Assembly (NCBI GenBank): GCA_033439295.1
Contig: JAVTLE010000008.1
Span: 744,001-808,000 of the forward strand
Direction: 5' to 3'
Length of the DNA stretch: 64,000 bases
Source: Deuterostichococcus epilithicus
Lineage: Eukaryota > Chlorophyta > Trebouxiophyceae > Prasiolales > Stichococcaceae
A program made the position numbers and the translations under genes. Below, piece by piece: positions 11,478-27,063 of this stretch; position 1 is the stretch's first letter; every line of letters begins with the position of its first letter. The notes beneath the pieces were generated by a model, which had not been told where the DNA came from, did not search any database, and saw nothing but the letters and a program-made list of their open reading frames with translations.

Positions 11478-14400
11478 TCAGCTCCCGACTGCAATTGCCT
11501 GCCGCACAATGGGCTCGTCTGCATGTGCTGACGAGCCGTCTGCGTATGCACTGCCAGCTGCGGGCTGCTGAGTCGGCGAAGTGCCATCTACAACTTCGCT
11601 CCCGTGGCTGGCTGGGCCACCAGCCTGCGCAGAGGCTGATGGTCCAGTCTCTGTGCCTGCTGCGCTGCCTGCACCACTCTCCTGCTCCGCCGCCTGCGCC
11701 GCCACATGGAAGAGCGCTGGCCCGGCGGCGCTGGCGTGCATGCCCGCCCCTGGTGGCGGCAGCTCCAGCTCCATCGCCTCGCCCGCGGGCTGCTCGCTGA
11801 CGGCGTTTGGCGGCGCGTCCAGCACCTGTCCGACAAGATTACAGACACCATGTGACCGTGGCCCGCCACCGTCGCCACCAGTGCCTGGACGTGCCCGGAC
11901 GTGCTTGCCATGAGTGGCATCCCACAGCTGTGGCGGCGCACAGACCAACGGCTGTGGTTAAGGGACATGCGAGGCAGCGGCAACAGGGCGGGAATCCGGA
12001 CAACCATGGGGAGCGCACCTCCGGCGGCAGGAAAGGCATTGTCTCCTCCAGCAGCTGCGACACGCTGGTCACCCGCTTCAGCGCGCCGTCCACGGCGTTC
12101 TTCCACCTCGAGCCCCCCTGCGCTAGGCCGTGCGGCTGTGCGTCAGTCCGCAGCCCCGTGTGCCTTCCAGGGGAACTTGCCTCCATCTCAGGGCCGTACC
12201 CAGTGCCAGCAGCCACTCCTTGGATGACCCGAGCGGCGCGGGCCGTGCCGCATGAAGCGGTGCAGCGGCACGCCTACGAGTGAGCCTCCATAAGCCGCAG
12301 TTTGAGGGGGAGGCAAATGACGCAGTGCCCCCTACCTTTTCGCCGAAGAAGAGCTGCAGCAGCGGCGACGTCATCGTGCGCACGCCCGGGATCTTGCTGC
12401 CGTCGGGCCGCGTGCCCCACCGCCCCAGCTGCGAGTCCGCAAACGCCGCATACTGCTGCAGCACCTGCAGGTTTAAGTGGACAGCCCCGAGTCACACGGC
12501 TTCGGTTTGCGCTCGGCCCGCGTGCACTCGGCCTGCTGACGGTGCAGCTCGAGCGTGCGTTCGTCCCACCATGAGCATCCCTCCCCGCATCCGGCTTTCC
12601 ACGCCCATCTCAAAGAAACTCACATGAAGTTTACGATGCCGGGGGAGGTGTGACCCGAGCTGGGAGACCTCCTGATGCGAATGCACACGGCCCGCTCTTC
12701 GGGCGAACGCGCGCAGGCCATCAGACCAGCTCAAGGCAGGGATTGGCGCACCTGGCGGCGGCTGGCGGCGACGTTGGCCGGCGCGCCGAAAACGGCGCGG
12801 TCCGCGTCCGCAAAGCAGTCCCAGGGGCGCTTCCAGGCGGCGCGCCCGATCATGACGCCGTGTGCGCGCGCGCCCTCTGGCTCTGCCGCCAGCACCTGCA
12901 GCGCCTCCGCCGGCGTGCCCACCTGCGAGGGGTTGCTGATAGGTTTCAAGGTCTTCAAGCGGTTGGCGCCCGCTTTCCCATTGGCCACACCCACGTGGAC
13001 AGGACGACACACTGTGGCATCTGGCTCCTGTGAGGGTTGCCCGCCAACTGCAAGCCTCCGACGGACCCAGATGGACCGAGCGATGGGGCTGGGGGAGGGT
13101 GCACGAGGGCCCAAGAGCGCCCTGCCTGGCCGTTGACGCTGAACTGGAGGTGCGGAAAGTCGCGCCGCAGAGCAAACGCCCACCCCCGGCGAAGCGGCGG
13201 CACCGTCCGGTTGTCCGCGGGGTCCAGGTCCAGGATGGCCTTGCGGCAGTGCACCACGAAGTGGCGCACCGGCGAGCCCCCCGACACCGTCCGCACAAAA
13301 TGGCAGAGCTGCTCGTAAGTGTCCACGTCGTCAACGCCTGTGTCAGTCGCAGCAACCCAGCATCGGCGAGTCGACATTTCGTCGACGCATGAACTTCTAC
13401 AGTGCCATTTGGCACAATTTGGGGCAGCTCCCAGGGTCCCGCCCACCCGCGAGGCTGCGGCGCCAGCGGCCGTCTCAGTACTTTCCAGGGGGATTTGGGA
13501 CGTCGGCAGCTGCAACCGCTTCCTGCAGAACGCATCAATGCTTGTGCTCCTGACAGGGGGACTGGATGCGATGGCCTACCTAGTCGGCACTTGACGGTGA
13601 TGGGGATGTCGGTGACCGCCGCCATGGCGGCGCAGCACTCGGCCACCAGCTGGGGGTTGGCCATCAGGGCCGCGCCAAAGCAGCCTGCGCCCGCCACCCT
13701 CGAGCTGCAGCACAGACCGCAATTCATCGCCATGGAGCGCCGAAAAAGAAAAGAAAGGAAAAACGAAAATGACACAGACGATTGAAGCACAAGTTTGCTG
13801 TTGCACGAACCACGACACGCATGGCAGCGCCCTTGCACGAACTCCCAGAGGAGCCTACCTGGGGCAGCCGCAGTTGAGATTGATCTCATCATAGCCATAG
13901 CGATCCACGATTTTGGTTGCCGCCGCAAGCTGCGCAGGGTCCGAGCCGCCCAGCTGGCAGACAATGGGGTGCTGTTCCGACGGAAACCACAGGAAGCGGT
14001 CCGACTGCACCAGCCATGTGTCCAGATGTCAGACAGCGATTCAACAGCAGATCAATGTGCCGGGTGCAACCGTCGTCTCAAGCACCCTACTGTGGTCACT
14101 GGCGTGCGCCGGTCACTGGCATTCGGGCGACAACCCTCACCAGGCCCAATAAACCCAGGAAGCGGGGTCGCTTCAGAGGCACAAGCAGGACAAGCTCACG
14201 TTTGGATTGTAGATGAGCGTCTTGTCAACCACCATCTCAGTGTACAGCCAGGTGTTGCGCGATATCAGCCGGCACAGCTGCCGGAAGAAGACGTCCGTCT
14301 GGTCCATCCTGTGGCAGCAGGCACACACGCCGTGTAATGGTCGGCCGATGAGGTCTGACATCACCTCAACCGCCTGAAATAATTTCCCCCGTGAGACAAG

Positions 14401-14756
14401 GGCATCTTGTGGCGAAGGCACCCACTGCTCAGCCGTGCGGCATGCGACGGTTGGCACAGAATTGCACCGGTACGTCGTTCCTCCACATCTTGAATGGTGT
14501 GAAGTTTTGAATGCAGAATGCTGCACGCAGAGTCTGGCATAATGCTGCCGGGAAGCGCCGCTCACATTGGCGCGACGCTGAGCAGCTGCGGCGGCAGCGA
14601 CGACGGCTGCTCCGCCATGGCTGCCGACGCCACGTTGCGGCTGGCAGGATACAAGAGGCGTCTTTGTGTGCAACGAGGCGCTGACAAGGAGCAAGAAATC
14701 CGACCGCCAGTCTGCAGCAGACGTGTTTGGCACAGCGATGCCCTCAGACCCTGCAT
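11478..14756 (-). CDS. DUS: tRNA-dihydrouridine synthase, DusA type
   Basis: FMN enzyme that reduces uridine to dihydrouridine in the tRNA D-loop. Exon 1 (14756-14566) ends PPQLLSVAPM and joins exon 2 (14308-14200), MDQTDVFFRQLCRLIS then TLLYTEMV-like NTWLYTEMVVDKTLIYN. Further exons give RFLWFPSEQHPIVCQLGGSD, KIVDRYGYDEINLNCGCP with the catalytic Cys (near 13870), VAGAGCFGAALMANPQLVAE, DIPITVKCRLG, VDDVDTYEQLCHFV, FVVHCRKAILD, NPSQVGTPAEAL, VMIGRAAWKRPWDCFADAD, VRTMTSPLLQLFFGEKVG and WKNAVDGALKRVTSVSQLLE. A last exon (from about 11830 down to 11478) adds roughly 115 Ala/Gly/Ser/Glu-rich residues beyond the usual DusA end. The presequence is Arg/Ser-rich, so plastid or mitochondrial targeting is plausible. 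It lies head to head with SQE, 466 bp apart. Confidence 0.9.
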
Positions 14757-15222
14757 CTACCAACACTGCACGCGGCTATGGCAAAGTAGCGCTTCAGGTG
14801 CTCGAGCCAGAGTGTGTGGTGACGCAGATTCTGCGAGTGATTGCGAGTGTCTGCCCAGCGAGATCTCAGAGCTGCGAGACTGGGCAAAGCAGGGCAGCAT
14901 ATTCCCGCGCAAAAGCCGGGTTACGAAATAGAAATGATTCGCGGGAAGCAATCGATGAGCTCGGGGCGTCCACGGCCCTCCGTACCACTCAGAATCCACC
15001 AGGCCTGAGATTGATCCGTCCATCAAGGCCTGCAGCTGCTCTGTTCAGACCCACATGTCGACGTCGCCTTGAATTTGCCCGCGGACTTTGAAGAAACTGT
15101 CTCGCAACTGCGAACAGCCACGCAGTCGTGCGCTGCAAAGCCAGCACATAAGACAAGGGTCGTCCGGACGTAAACGTCACTGTCGACGAGCCATTTGCCG
15201 TCTGCACTCCACAATCCTGTGC
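14757..15222. promoter_or_regulatory. Shared 5' region of DusA and SQE
   Basis: 466 bp between the two start codons, divergent; must contain both promoters and 5' UTRs. No specific motif is claimed. Confidence 0.45.
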
Positions 15223-19156
<3,934 letters not shown>

Positions 19157-19765
19157 CGGACGCTGTGGTAGTCAAGGGGAAAACTGAGTGAGATGCTGAC
19201 GCCATTTACCAACCCAGGGGATGGTGCGGGGGACTGTGGGAAAGAGCACTGCAGCAGTGTTTGCACCCTCTTGGTCGAGCAGCAAGCTCTACTTTTGAAG
19301 CGAGCAGAGTTGGTCGCAGATTGAGGGTTGTGCTTTTTAATGAATTTCCGTTCCTAGAGAAAGATGCATTCAAAGGCGAACCGAAATGGCAACCCAAGGC
19401 AGCCCCAACGAACTACCGACAGGACAAGAAAAGAGTCCAACGCCCTGAGAAGGCGCCGTAGCTTCACCAATTTTGAAGCTACCCGAGCGGACAAGCAAAC
19501 ACGGTTGCTGCAAGCACCAATTCAATTGCCGCACCCACTGGCATTGCTCGAATCTGCCTTCGGCAGCTTCAAAGCACATGGTCGTTGTGTCAAGGAATGT
19601 GTTCCCTCAAAATTGGTCTGGAAGTCTCCTGTCATGGTCATGGAAGGGGCGTCAAGGACCCCTGCGCGTCCGAAAGCCCCATCGGGAACCTTCATGCTAC
19701 GCTCTCGACGGATCGGTACAAACCAAGCAGGCGGCCGCCAACATCTGATGACTGCACCGTGCCCT
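19157..19765. other. SQE 3' intergenic region
   Basis: About 600 bp. Open frames here match nothing I know; presumably SQE 3' UTR and, if the next minus-strand gene is real, its 3' UTR. Confidence 0.4.
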
Positions 19766-21722
19766 TCAAACTTCATGTCGCTGCAGACTCCTTGATGCCG
19801 CTCCGCTTGTTGTGATTGATGTTGATGAAAATTTGTACAAGCTCGCCGCGCAGCCGCCGCGGCGCACGGACGCCTGTGCAACTGACGCCGGTGCGCTGCT
19901 GGGGACTGCGCTGGCGCCACTATCAATTGGCCGATGTGCGCTGCAATGCGCTGAAAGGATGGTGAGAAGAAGCCGTAGTGTACACACAGGCGGTGTGGGA
20001 AGACGGTTGTAATGCTCCCGCCGCCGTGCCAGCTCACGAGGATGCCCTGGTGACGTGCGCCTGCTTACGGGCGCGCCGCCGCAGGGAGGCGCCGGCGTCA
20101 GTGAAAAGCGACAGGTTGGCTGGCGGTGCTCCCTTGACCTGCGCCATTGCACGGGTTGCCTCACTGCGCTGGCGACTTTTGCATCCGGCAGGCTGGTGCG
20201 GCTGATGTGAACTCGCAGGTACAAAGGGTTTTGGAGACACGAAAGAGGCGCTGACTGTACATCATGGTGGCCTCTTGGGCCTTGAGTGAGAGATGGCGCA
20301 GCGTGGCAACCACCACCACGCCCGTTAACGTACCTCAATGTTGATTCCGGGCAACACCAGCAGCTGCGGCGCGTTGAGGACCATCACCGGTTGCGCGTCC
20401 TTCGGTGTCTGCCAATTGTCGCCGGAAGACTGGAATAGGGGCGGCTGCTCTGGGGCGACCAGGCGCATGCCGTGCTGCTCCAGCTTGGTCAGGATCGTCA
20501 GCTGCGCGTACGCCGCCGTGGCTGCAGGACTGCGGCGAGTGAAGGAGAAAACATTGCATTCACGGGGTCTCGGAACGAGAGGGGCAGTGCAAGACACGAC
20601 CCAAGCGATCCCACCACCGCAAGGCGACAGGCAGTGCCTGATCCACGCCGAGAAACTGCATTGGCCGGGGCCCCGCACTGCATAGCTGCATTTGCCGGGT
20701 GCACCCTTCAAAGTGGTCCCCTACAGATTGCTAGCTGGCAAGGTGCAGCTAGCCCGGCGACCAGGATGCAGCTCCTTTCTTCATCAAACTCGTCAGCGTC
20801 GCACGCGTGTTTCATCGTACGTGCTGCACGAGCAACCACCGTCTTCCGTCGGCAGACGGGGCAGGGTGCGCGTGCAGTAGCTGACAAGGAGAAAAGTTCA
20901 ATTTCCGCACGCGACCCCACCTCACGCACCGCGGCAAGGCGCGCTGCGCGGAATGGTAACACGGCGCGCAATCGAGCCTTTGGAACTGATATTGACTGGC
21001 GATGGGTCTTGTGGAATGTCTGGGTGCCCAGAAAATCCTTGTTAGCTTCCGATGACCCTTACCTTAACTTCTTGGAGACCTCCTTCCCTCTCCTGCACGA
21101 CGCGACGTTGGACCTCGGCTTTCGGGTCCCTCTCGAGCTGTTGGTACTCTCCGTGCAGCCGCGGCTCGTCGGCTCTCCAGGCTGCGACGAGGCAACCGAC
21201 CATGGGATGAACGGCAGGCCCGCACCGTGCGAACCATCCTTCACTTCCAGCCGCATGCACATGCTGTCATTCAACTGGCTACAGCGATGTCAAGTCAGTG
21301 ACAAGTTCAGACGACGCGCTTTTCGTGCACCGATTCTTGAAGGTAAATCCGTGAAAGAAAAACGCACCCAATATCCCGTCAGGCTCTTCTTGACGAGCCA
21401 CCTAGCCCCACACGCATTGCAGAGGTGTGGAGCCTGTTCTGGACCTTTTCTCCAGCAGGGCGACTGCGTGCGACCTGCAAGTGCACTGCGCTGTGGTGAC
21501 TTGATGTGCCTCAGGGGTCAAATCTCGCGGCATGTAGCATGTCTGCTGTGGTGGGATACTCCGATGAATCACGTTTTCAGCGCACCGCAGTGATCGCACG
21601 GCCCTCCGGAGGCCCGCATCGCGTTTGCTCGATGCAAAGCGTCCGGCGGCAGCAGCACCGTCAGCACGGCCGCTAGTTCTCCTTTCAGAAGTCTGCCACG
21701 GACGATGAGGAAACGATTCCAA
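19766..21722 (-). CDS. Possible minus-strand gene, helical protein of unknown function
   Basis: Several minus-strand segments look like exons with good splice signals, but I do not recognise the family. One (about 21180-21060) reads EYQQLERDPKAEVQRRVVQE and GGLQEVK, a charged helical or coiled-coil pattern, flanked by cag and gtaagg. Another (about 20540-20336) contains AYAQLTILTKLEQHGMRLVA and VMVLNAPQLLVLPGINIE, ending gag|gtacgt. A third (about 20280-20230) is AQEATMMYSQRLFR. A candidate last exon ends at 19766. Upstream, a segment near 21690 reads LLKGELAAVLTVLLPPDALH. Start, exon count and frame between segments are not settled, and an antisense plus-strand frame is also open over much of the region. 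Treat this as a lead, not a model. Confidence 0.3.
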
Positions 21723-22074
21723 TTAGTCTAACGGCAGCCTGTTTCGCGTTGCGACGCGAGCTTGCCGCTCTCAGGGAAATGGGTCTGTATGGCAGGTCCC
21801 GGCGATGGGGCGCAGACAAGCACCTGAGAGGTGACTGCAACTGAAGACTTGAGATGCCAGGTCAGCATCAGTGATTTAGTGAAGCATTCAGCCCTGGTCT
21901 GAGCCACGGCGCGCGACGGCTACACAGTTCACACTGTTTCTGGTGGAGTGCTGAATGATACCTATCCCGTTCATGCAGCGAAGTGACGTCTATACCTAAC
22001 GGTGGGCTGGGCCGAAGATGGCATCAGAGTGGCAAACGCGGGCTGAGCGTGACGCCTGATGCACATTCCGTAGC

Positions 22075-22948
22075 ATGTTCACTCGCAAGGTAAATGCAGA
22101 CAGCTTCTCCGGCGACGCAGCCAAGCAGGAGGACCTGCTGGTGTCGGCCATCCCTCACAAACTGGGCAACGGCGGGGAGGTGCACATGTCGCTGCTGCGC
22201 TTCGACCGGGGCAGCCGCCTGCAGAGTTTCCTTCTTCACACGGTGCACAACACACAGGAGGCGTACAGGCTATTTCGGCGATTGGGTGAGCGGCAGTCTG
22301 CATGGCATTTGGCACTTTCAAGGAAGGCCTGCAGTGCATCTCCACCTTCTAGTGTATGCACATGTGCACATCACAGTTCCGATACACATTTGGTATTTCT
22401 ATGCAGGCCTGCCGCAGTGCAGCCTCGGCAACAAGCTGCCGCACATAGAGAGGTGCGGCTGTCGCCGTCCTCGGCATGCGGTCTAGCACCATTGCACCCA
22501 GGAGTCTACGCACTTGCAGGGCCCACCAGCATGGCCTGTGCTCGCGTCTGTACACAGCCCGGCGAGGGACAATCGCAATGAAGCGGCTGCGGCACCTGTG
22601 CAGCGTGTTAGCGGAGGGCGGGCACAGGCGCGTGGTGCTGCGAGAGGACATAATCGCGGCGCTGCAGGCGCGCGCGGCGGGCCCGATGGCGGAAAAGGAC
22701 AAGGACAGGGCGTCGCGCCCCAAAGCGCGCTTCCGCACGCATGCGCCCGGTTTCGTCGAGGTCGTAGCGGCAAACATCCTCCTCATGTGGGCGTGCGCAA
22801 CCATCAAAGTGTAGTGTGCGGCGCTGTGCGTCCGCGCCCAGGTGGAACACGGAGCTCGCGTCAAGCAGCTTGTGAGCACGCATATGGTCATTCGAAAAGT
22901 ACTGAAGACATTGGTTTCCTAGCTAGCTTTGGTTTCCCAGCTGCCTAG
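22075..22948 (+). CDS. Possible plus-strand gene, unknown function (fragmentary)
   Basis: The open segment near 22085-22290 reads GDAAKQEDLLVSAIPHKLGN, then GGEVHMSLLRFDRG and HTVHNTQEAYRLFRRLG. It ends at a gtgagc donor and joins, with consistent phase, a short exon at about 22405-22452 (LPQCSLGNKLPHIER, flanked by tatgcag and gtgcgg). A further open frame from 22578 (VLAEGGHRRVVLREDIIAAL) may be a following exon, but the phase does not fit simply; the in-phase alternative is Gly/Arg-rich and ends at 22948. No family is recognised. The first ATG is at 22075, but preceding exons are possible (for instance around 21699-21830). Confidence 0.35.
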
Positions 22949-23093
22949 GTGACTTCCAAGCGAGGAGTCCAGGAAGAACACATCGAATGAAGGCAAATGA
23001 CTCCGTTCTTCAGAACATGTGTTTTGTCATAATTGCAACTGGAAGATCCGTCGAGGATGATGCTCGGACTGGTGAGACAACTCATCGACTGCA

Positions 23094-24221
23094 TCAGCGC
23101 GCCATCATGTTCTGGATGAACGCGAGCGCCGTGTCCATGCTGCCCTTCAGCAGCATCTTCGTGAGCCACGACCCCTTCCTGCTGCCGATCGTCTTCCGGC
23201 GCAGCGCAAACACGACGGTGAGGCTGTCGCCCAGGCCCCCCCGCGGCACCACCGCTGCCTCCACCATGGTGCGGTCGCCGTCCAACTCCCGGACGGCTGT
23301 GATGTCGAAGGACTGGGCATTGATGAGCTGCGGGAATGCATTTGCAAACTGGCCTGCGATGGGGGAAAATTTTTACCCCTTGAAACGCAGTGGTCGGCCA
23401 GGGCCGGCTTGGTCTGAGAGACAGACTTCCAGCTCCAGGTGCGCCAAACATGTGCCTCTAGAGTGCGAACGGTCTGCAAGCTCACCGCCGAAGTGGTCCA
23501 TGTGGTAAAGATCCTTGCGGTAGCCAAAGTACCTGCATTGCACTGTGAACATCAGTACTGGAGCAATCCTCCGGCTGGTGTGTGTGCGCGTGAACATCCA
23601 ACCCCCGCTTTGGCTGCAGAAGATGATGCAAACGCACCAGCAGGGTTCCAAGCCGCCAATACCCTCTCCGAACTCATATGCGGTCTGGACTCCATGGTTC
23701 GGCCTGCATATTGCCAGCCAGTTGGACTTACCGCGATGCATTTGGCGCACACTGCCCGCCATCCACCACCAGCAGCAGCATTTTTAGGGTTGCACCATAA
23801 TTGCCAAGCGCACCAGGGCTCATCGTTGTTCCGCAATGCATCCAGTTGCACTGTCACCGCCTCCTCTGCGCTGAGCTCCGGGCTGGGAATCGTCTGTCTG
23901 CATGGGAAGCGGTGGTCAGCTTGCTGCAGAAATAGCATACCTCGAGGTAGGCACACCGCTGTTTTGTGCGAGACTTACCACTGGGTTGTCGACGTTCTGC
24001 GGGTTCCAGCGCGGCGCAGCAGCAATGATGACCTGACAGCGGCGTCGCGGCAGGCTGTACGCAGCGCTAGGTACAATGAAAACAGTCTCTAGGCCTGCAA
24101 GCTGGTGAGGGCTGTTGCGGCGTGCCGTTCTGCGGAAAATTGTGTTGCATGACGGCATGGCGGCGCTTCCGCTACCCGCCAAGCGCTGCAGGCAACGCTG
24201 GCTGGCCATGGTTGTGGGCAT
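23094..24221 (-). CDS. Plastid-targeted conserved protein of unknown function (DUF4864-like)
   Basis: Begins at the ATG at 24221 with a Ser/Arg/Ala-rich presequence (MPTTMASQRCLQRLAGSGSA) of chloroplast type. Exon 1 ends NPQNVDNPV|gtaagt. The mature part follows: TIPSPELSAEEAVTVQLDAL, RNNDEPW; then PNHGVQTAYEFGEGIGGLEP (exon near 23705-23640); then YFGYRKDLYHMDHFGG (near 23530-23480). The last part runs FANAFPQLINAQSFDITAV, GDRTMVEAAVV and FALRRKTIGSRKGSWLTKML, with the stop at 23094. I associate the IPSPE...VQLDALRNND start with a family of uncharacterised plant and algal plastid proteins related to DUF4864; this is from memory and the family name is uncertain. The splice phases agree across the first three introns, so the gene itself is well supported. 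Confidence 0.7.
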
Positions 24222-24853
24222 CGAGTAGGTGGGTCGACGAATCGATGCGGACAGGATTTTCTCTGTCGTATCTGGTGATCTGCCCGCTGTTTTGATGTGC
24301 CACGAAGCTCGAGAGGGCTTGCCGCCCACTGTGCCCACTTGCGCCGGAGTGCGGTTGCAGAGCCTCGACAGATGTTGCAGCGGGGGCCGAGCACCTGTTC
24401 TAAATCAGAATCTCGATGGACAGGCTGGAACTCACTGCGCTGCACGCTCCACGCTGTGGTGGACCGTCTGGACATCAGCGTGCTTGAGTGGGCTTCAGCG
24501 TGCTCAGGGTTTACGAGTATGTTGCCCACTGTTGAAGCCTGCAAGGCCGTCACGGCAGAGGTCGACCAGAAGTGCCAGCACAACACTGTTTGGTCTGCAG
24601 GCTCGTGAGCTGTCTGATCAGGTTTCTCTTCGTGGCCCTGAAAGGCCGTTGCATCCCCGCGCTCGCCTGCTGATTACCGATCACCACTTGTTGCAGGCTG
24701 TGCCAACGAGCTCCAGCGTTACCAACTGCGGCATTGATCTACCTCATTAGTCGGGCCAGCTCGTCGTAGAGTGGAGTGATCCAGCGTTGGCCCAGCAGCG
24801 TGAGGTTGCCAGGGAGCGAGGCTGCTGCTGCTGGCTGCTGACAGTGGGCAAAG
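24222..24853. promoter_or_regulatory. Shared 5' region, unknown plastid protein / U2A'
   Basis: 632 bp between divergent start codons; no coding exon recognised. Presumed bidirectional promoter. Confidence 0.4.
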
Positions 24854-27063
24854 ATGGAGGCCCGGTCAGCAGCTGGCCAGACAGGAGCGGGCGCCTTAGG
24901 ACCACGCCTGGCAGGCAGACTCACTGCGGAGCTCGTGCTGCGCTCGCCCCAGTACATGTCGTGCATAAAGCTCTACGAAATCGACCTTCGAGGTGCGCGC
25001 AGCTCGCATGCATATGCAACTGCACGTCAAGCGTAAATATTGAAAGTCCAAGTTGGCGTGGCTGAAAGCCCTCGCCCTCCCATTGTCTTCCGCGGGGCTG
25101 AGCCATGACGCTCGGCGCGTGCTGTCGCACACACCTGCGCTAGAGACGGTGCACTACGGTCTGTTGTGCTGGTGCCTGAGACGACGCGCGTGGCCGTGCA
25201 GGCAATAAGATCGGGGCCATCGAGAACTTGGGGTCGACAGAGGTGCGCTGTGCTGCAGCCGTATGGGCCACATGCCTGATATAGACCAGGCGACAAGGCG
25301 ACATGCCTGATCACCGACGCAACTCAGGACCAGGCGGTTGACGTTTGCCTCTGTGTGTGCTGTCGCAGAACCAATTTGACAGCATAGACCTGACAGACAA
25401 TGCGATTGTCAAGCTGGACGGCTTCCCAAAGTTGCACCGGCTGAAGATGCTGCTGCTGAATAACAACCGCATCGTGCGGATTGCGCCGCACCTGGAGGGT
25501 GCGACTGACCCGCTTGATTATGATTCTTCCCCGTTTGCGGCGGCGCTGTCGCGCACGTGTCTCTGCTGCTTCATCGATCCACCTAAACGCCGAGAAGCTC
25601 AGCCGCCCATCATCCCTCTGCAGAGAACATCCCGAATCTGGAGTGCCTGGTCCTCACGAACAACAGGCTCACAAAGCTGCAGGTGTGCTGCACCCAGACA
25701 TTCGGATCCGCACGCCCCATCTGTGCTCTAGCTTGGAGTGTCGTGCTACATAGCGGTCATCTGGCAGTGATCAATGCATGCTCAATGGCCTGCTCAACCT
25801 CTGGCTCGGTGACGTGACTCCCCAGGATCTTGACCCGCTGTGGACGCTGCCGCGGTTGACGCACCTTAGCCTGTTGGACAACCCCGTGGCCAAGGAGCCG
25901 GGGTACAGGTGAGCGGCGACGTTTGAGGCACGCATGTCCGGCTGCTCAGCTCAGACCTGTACCGTGCGAGGATCAAAGACCGTGAACTCGACTGCGTGCA
26001 GTAGAGCTGATTCCGCTGCGCTGCCGCCGCGCAGGCTGTACGTCATCCACAGGTGTAAAAAGCTCAGAGTGCTGGACTTCAAAAAGGTCAAGCTCCAGGT
26101 GGGCCGCCCGCCCCTGACGACTCTTCCCTCTGGGCACTGACTGACAACTGACAACTGCTTCACACCACGCCCAACCAGGTCCATCGGTGTGCTTGCCCAG
26201 CTATCGGGCCAAACCTTGAAACACGCCTGTACTGCTAGATCGAATGGCTCAACGCATGTCCTACTGCGGACGACTTGCACCGAGGCCTGTGGGACTGGCG
26301 CGCAGGAGCGGCAGGAGGCGACGCGGGTGCACGGCGCCAACGCGGCGCAGCCGGCGGCGGCGGCGGCGACCTTCGACCCGGACGAGGCCCTGGCGGAGGC
26401 GAAGGAGACCGCAGGCGTCGCAGCTGAGGAGGAACAGGCGGCGCCAGCGCCGAGCAAGGGGCCTACACCGGCGCAGCTGACGGCCATCAAGGTGGACCGC
26501 CGGGATCGCTTCCCAAGCCCCCCGTCGAGGCTTCACACTTGGCCTAGACCGCACCTTGTGTCACGACGATCACTGCCTAGGTCACGTGGTGCATCTGGCG
26601 AGGCTGGGTCAGCGAGACCCGCAGTTGGACTTGCAGAACGTGGGCCGCCTCGTCAGGGTTTTCTGCAGGCGTGCCATTGTTCAGCCTCGCATCAACACGC
26701 CGCGGCTGCTGCAGTCCAGCTTTGCACAGGAAGAGTCCACGTATTGGCACTTGCTCTGGAGGCCCACACGAATGTCGCATTGCTGTACTGCAGGCTGCCA
26801 TTGCAAACGCACAGACGCTGGCGGAGGTGCAGCAGCTGGAGGCGGCACTCAAAACAGGCAATGTGCCGTCAGAAGTGCAGGTAGGGCAGTTTTCTGGTCT
26901 GCACGAGTTGCCAACGTTGGCGCAGCATCGGGGTTTGGGGCAGCACATGTCGGGCGATGCAGGCGTAGTTGTGCCGTTGCCTGGTGTCATGCCTGCGCTT
27001 GACAGTCTGCAGGAAGGTGAGCCAGTGGCAGCAACAGCAGCCGACAGACTGCTGCAGCGTTGA
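24854..27063 (+). CDS. SNRPA1: U2 small nuclear ribonucleoprotein A'
   Basis: Leucine-rich-repeat protein that pairs with U2B'' on the U2 snRNA stem-loop in the spliceosome. The exon ending near 24992 has RLTAELVLRSPQYMSCIKLY and EIDLRG. It joins NKIGAIENLGSTE (25201-25241), then NQFDSIDLTDNAIVKLDGFP and LHRLKMLLLNNNRIVRIAPH (25370-25498), NIPNLECLVLTNNRLTKLQ, DLDPLWTLPRLTHLSLLDNP, RLYVIHRCKKLRVLDFKKVK (26034-26098) and ERQEATRVHG. The order and spacing match human and plant U2A' throughout. The C-terminus is an Ala/Glu-rich region followed by TLAEVQQLEAALKTGNVP and a tail ending at 27063. The start at 24854 gives an N-terminus about 20 residues longer than usual; a short upstream exon could instead supply MV before RLTAEL. 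Confidence 0.92.

Noticed and set aside
12492-13964. 490-codon minus-strand open frame as one exon
   Set aside because: It mixes real DusA exon pieces with frame-shifted and intronic sequence; the family match is regained only by splicing.
19157-22074. Possible transposon in the gene-poor stretch
   Set aside because: No terminal repeats, target duplications, transposase or reverse-transcriptase motifs could be seen.
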